Below, one piece after another: positions 1-64,000 of a stretch of 64,000 nt of DNA (the stretch's first letter is position 1; the number at the start of each line of letters is the position of its first letter). Position numbers and translations under genes: made by a program. Below the pieces are notes generated by a model. It saw only the letters and a list, made by a program, of their open reading frames with translations, was not told the origin of the DNA and searched no databases. This stretch comes from Engraulis encrasicolus (Eukaryota > Chordata > Actinopteri > Clupeiformes > Engraulidae). The stretch lies in NCBI RefSeq assembly GCF_034702125.1, contig NC_085872.1, positions 27,657,634 through 27,721,633 on the forward strand, written 5' to 3'.

Positions 1-558
1 CTGCCCGAAAGCTGAAGCTGGGTCGTCACTGGGTCTTTCAGCAAGACAATGACCCTAAACATATGGCCAAATCTACACAGAAATGGTTCACCAGACACAA
101 AATCAAGCTCCTCCCATGGCCATCTCAGTCCCCTGACCTCAACCCCATTGAGAACCTGTGGGGTGAGCTGAAGAGGAGAGTACAGAGGAGAGGACCCAGG
201 TCTCTGGATGATTTAGAGAGATTCTGCAAAGAGGAATGGCTGAAGATCCCTCTTTCTGTCTTTTCCCATCTTGTGAAACATTATAGGAGAAGATTAGGTG
301 CTGTTTTGTTGGCAAAAGGGGGTTGTACAAAATATTAACACCAGGGGTGCTAATAATTGTGACACACATTATTTGATGTCAAATAATTATTTCTTTATGT
401 GGGATTTTTTCCCCACTGAATAAATGCACTTGTATTGAAGGTTGGATTTTTCTCTTTTTTCCATTAAGGTCCCATATTATTTAGAAAAAAAATAAAATAT
501 TTGGAAGCTAAAAAACACATCTCAACCAGGGGTGCCAATAATTATGGAGGGCACTGTA
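1..558 (+). mobile_element. Tc1/mariner transposon, 3' end with right terminal repeat
   Basis: Transposase C-terminus is followed by a non-coding 3' region and a terminal GGGTGCCAATAATTATGGAG... GCACTG ending at 556, then TA (557-558), the Tc1 target site. A partial copy of the terminal motif also occurs at 341-360. The 5' part is outside the window. Confidence 0.92.
3..338 (+). pseudogene. Tc1-like transposase, C-terminal fragment
   Basis: Open from base 3 to [15 protein letters not shown], then [19 protein letters not shown]. The second catalytic Asp (QQD) and the Glu (PIEN) are separated by 34 residues, the DD34E spacing of Tc1 elements. Left-truncated by the window. No lesion is visible in this part, but activity cannot be judged. 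Confidence 0.9.
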
Positions 559-621
559 GTAATAGTAGCATTTGAAGAAAATAAATAATTAAAAAAGGTT
601 TTATTAAATACACCAGCAGCA

Positions 622-1035
<414 letters not shown>

Positions 1036-1139
1036 ATGTGTATGTTTTGAGTTAGTGCAGGTTGAAAGTTCAGTCACAGATGTAGTAGTGCAGGTGGAAT
1101 GTTCAGTCGCAGATATGGTGGTGGGGATGAGGGGGGGGA

Positions 1140-1425
1140 GCGTTGTCAGTGGCCTGGCTGGCTAGAGGCTGACAGTGAAGGGAGAGTGGGTTGAGTGTTC
1201 AGTATCTTGATTGCTTGATGCATCGTGCTGCTTGCAAGCCTGGTGGTACGGGAACGGAGGCGCCTGTACCTCTTTCCAGAGGGCAGGAGGCTGAACAGTT
1301 TGTGTGCAGGGTGGCTTGTGTCTTTGATGATCATCAGTGCTTTTCGGGTGAGGCGTGCGGTGTAAATGTCCTGCAGGGAGGGGAGTGGTACTCCAATGAT
1401 CTTCTTCGCGAGTGTTGAGTGGTGA
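1140..1425 (-). mobile_element. L2-like LINE, 3' end of the RT-encoding ORF
   Basis: The minus strand reads KKIIGVPLPSLQDIYTARL, MIIKDTSHPAHKLFSLLPS, GKRYRRLRSRTTR. The HPAH.LF.LLPSG.RYR.LR.RT.R signature is the C-terminus of the L2-type reverse transcriptase ORF in fish. 5'-truncated, as is usual for LINE copies. Confidence 0.75.
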
Positions 1426-1445
1426 GCAGGAAAAGTTTACTCTGT

Positions 1446-1852
1446 TTAAAGGAACAGTCCATCACATTTCAAGAAATTGCTCATATGTACTTAAGTCCCA
1501 GTAAATATGAGAATACATAGGATTTTTCGTCTATGTGTTTGCATTGCCTAGTTTAACAGTATAGCCAAACTAAGCGTAGCAGTGCAAGTCTATGAGAGCA
1601 AACAAAACATCATCAATGTACTTATAAACTGCTTTAAAATGAATGTAAAATTCACCAGAGTGCAAAACAGCTATTTAATCCCGTCCTGTGATCACTTGTG
1701 GCTTGATGCTAATCCCATTTACTTCCAGTAATTATGCTAAACTATGCTAATACTTCTGATACCAATAAATATAAGTACTGAAAACACTAAGAAGGAAATG
1801 ATATGCTCTTTCATAAATAATGCTTGGAAATAAGGGTGGACTGTTCCTTTAA
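1446..1852. mobile_element. TTAA-flanked MITE (piggyBac type)
   Basis: Inverted AGGAACAGTCCA (1450-1461) and TGGACTGTTCCT (1837-1848), each bordered by TTAA (1446-1449, 1849-1852). About 0.4 kb, AT-rich, no ORF. Confidence 0.75.
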
Positions 1853-2294
1853 GGTATTTAGGCACGGATCTTAAGGCATCACATTGACATGAACGATTAA
1901 TGTATGCTCCCAACATTTTGTGTAGAAATGCCAGCCTGTAGATACCGGTCTAAGTGCCTGAAGATTCTCCTTCATCCAGAGTTTGTAGAGAATTGAGAAT
2001 AGAGAACAATGCATGTGTGCTGTTGACACACTTCATGCTGATGGAGATGAACTGTAGTGACCTGGCGTACACACACCCACCCTCGAGTTTGTTACACAGT
2101 ATTGCATGAACAATATGCAGTACTGAAGTGTGACTGCCCCCTCTAAGCCAAGTCTTGTGATTGTGTTTGAGCGATGTTGCTAAGGAGAATAAACGCTTAT
2201 CAAATTTCATTGTCCTTGCGCTAAGCATCCCATATCGCTGAAACCATTATCAAAATGTCTAAATATATTCACACGCAAGCACACACACAAATAT

Positions 2295-2669
<375 letters not shown>

Positions 2670-2900
2670 ACACACTCCTACCTGATATGTGCAAATATTG
2701 TTTTGATCAGTTGTATTGGTATGCTCCTCAACAGTATGGCCAATCAGTTGTTGGTCAGCTGCAAAATGCAGCAGGAAAACCACTCAGGTTTTACATTCTC
2801 AACAAGTGGGTAAACCATATATGTGGTATATAAAACACACTGCGCTCCTTCTGCACTAATTGAAGTTTTTCTCTTCTCTTTTTCTCTTCTTTCCCTGCAG

Positions 2901-64000
<61,100 letters not shown>

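Overview
The window is vertebrate nuclear DNA, almost certainly from a ray-finned fish. It lies inside one very large split gene on the + strand and is packed with (CA)n/(GT)n microsatellites, hAT- and TTAA-type MITEs, a Tc1 fragment, tRNA-SINE pieces and a DIRS retrotransposon. No bacterial-style genes, operons, rRNA or tRNA genes are visible. Species, and ank2a versus ank2b, cannot be resolved from the sequence alone.

The gene is ank2 (ankyrin-B). Its first and last exons lie outside the window. From 2901 to 33455, 21 exons encode 24 ankyrin repeats, mostly one repeat per 99-nt phase-0 exon. From 33557 to 45143 come the linker, ZU5-ZU5-UPA spectrin-binding supermodule and a short acidic linker, with three conserved cassette exons (54, 36 and 99 nt). 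Exon 46404-53786 is the neuronal giant exon, placed as in mammalian 440-kDa ankyrin-B. Exons 54762-55450 encode the death domain, followed by a regulatory-tail exon at 56092-56293.

The most striking feature is the last exon, starting at 56416. It reads from the death-domain exons through a second giant open frame of 2,528 codons to the window edge without a stop. I translated it line by line. It contains two nested tandem arrays, a 107/83-residue array and a roughly 245-residue higher-order array built from SDIEYSE...LEELF...SPDS...SPIPQY modules. I know of no counterpart after the mammalian ANK2 death domain. A consensus donor 73 nt into the exon could switch between a short tail and this giant tail. 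All exon phases agree: constitutive exons inside the window sum to 19,719 nt = 6,573 codons.

The introns hold the rest. 1-2900: Tc1 end, L2 fragment, TTAA MITE, microsatellites. 3003-10827: SINE, MITEs, tandem duplications. 13891-23708: a hAT MITE, a decayed 5.2-kb DIRS element and, 16 bp away, a 3.2-kb foldback element. 35936-41033: two hAT-like elements, one carrying a nested MITE. Several simple repeats abut exons and could affect splicing, notably complementary (GU)n and (CA)n around exon 25484-25582.
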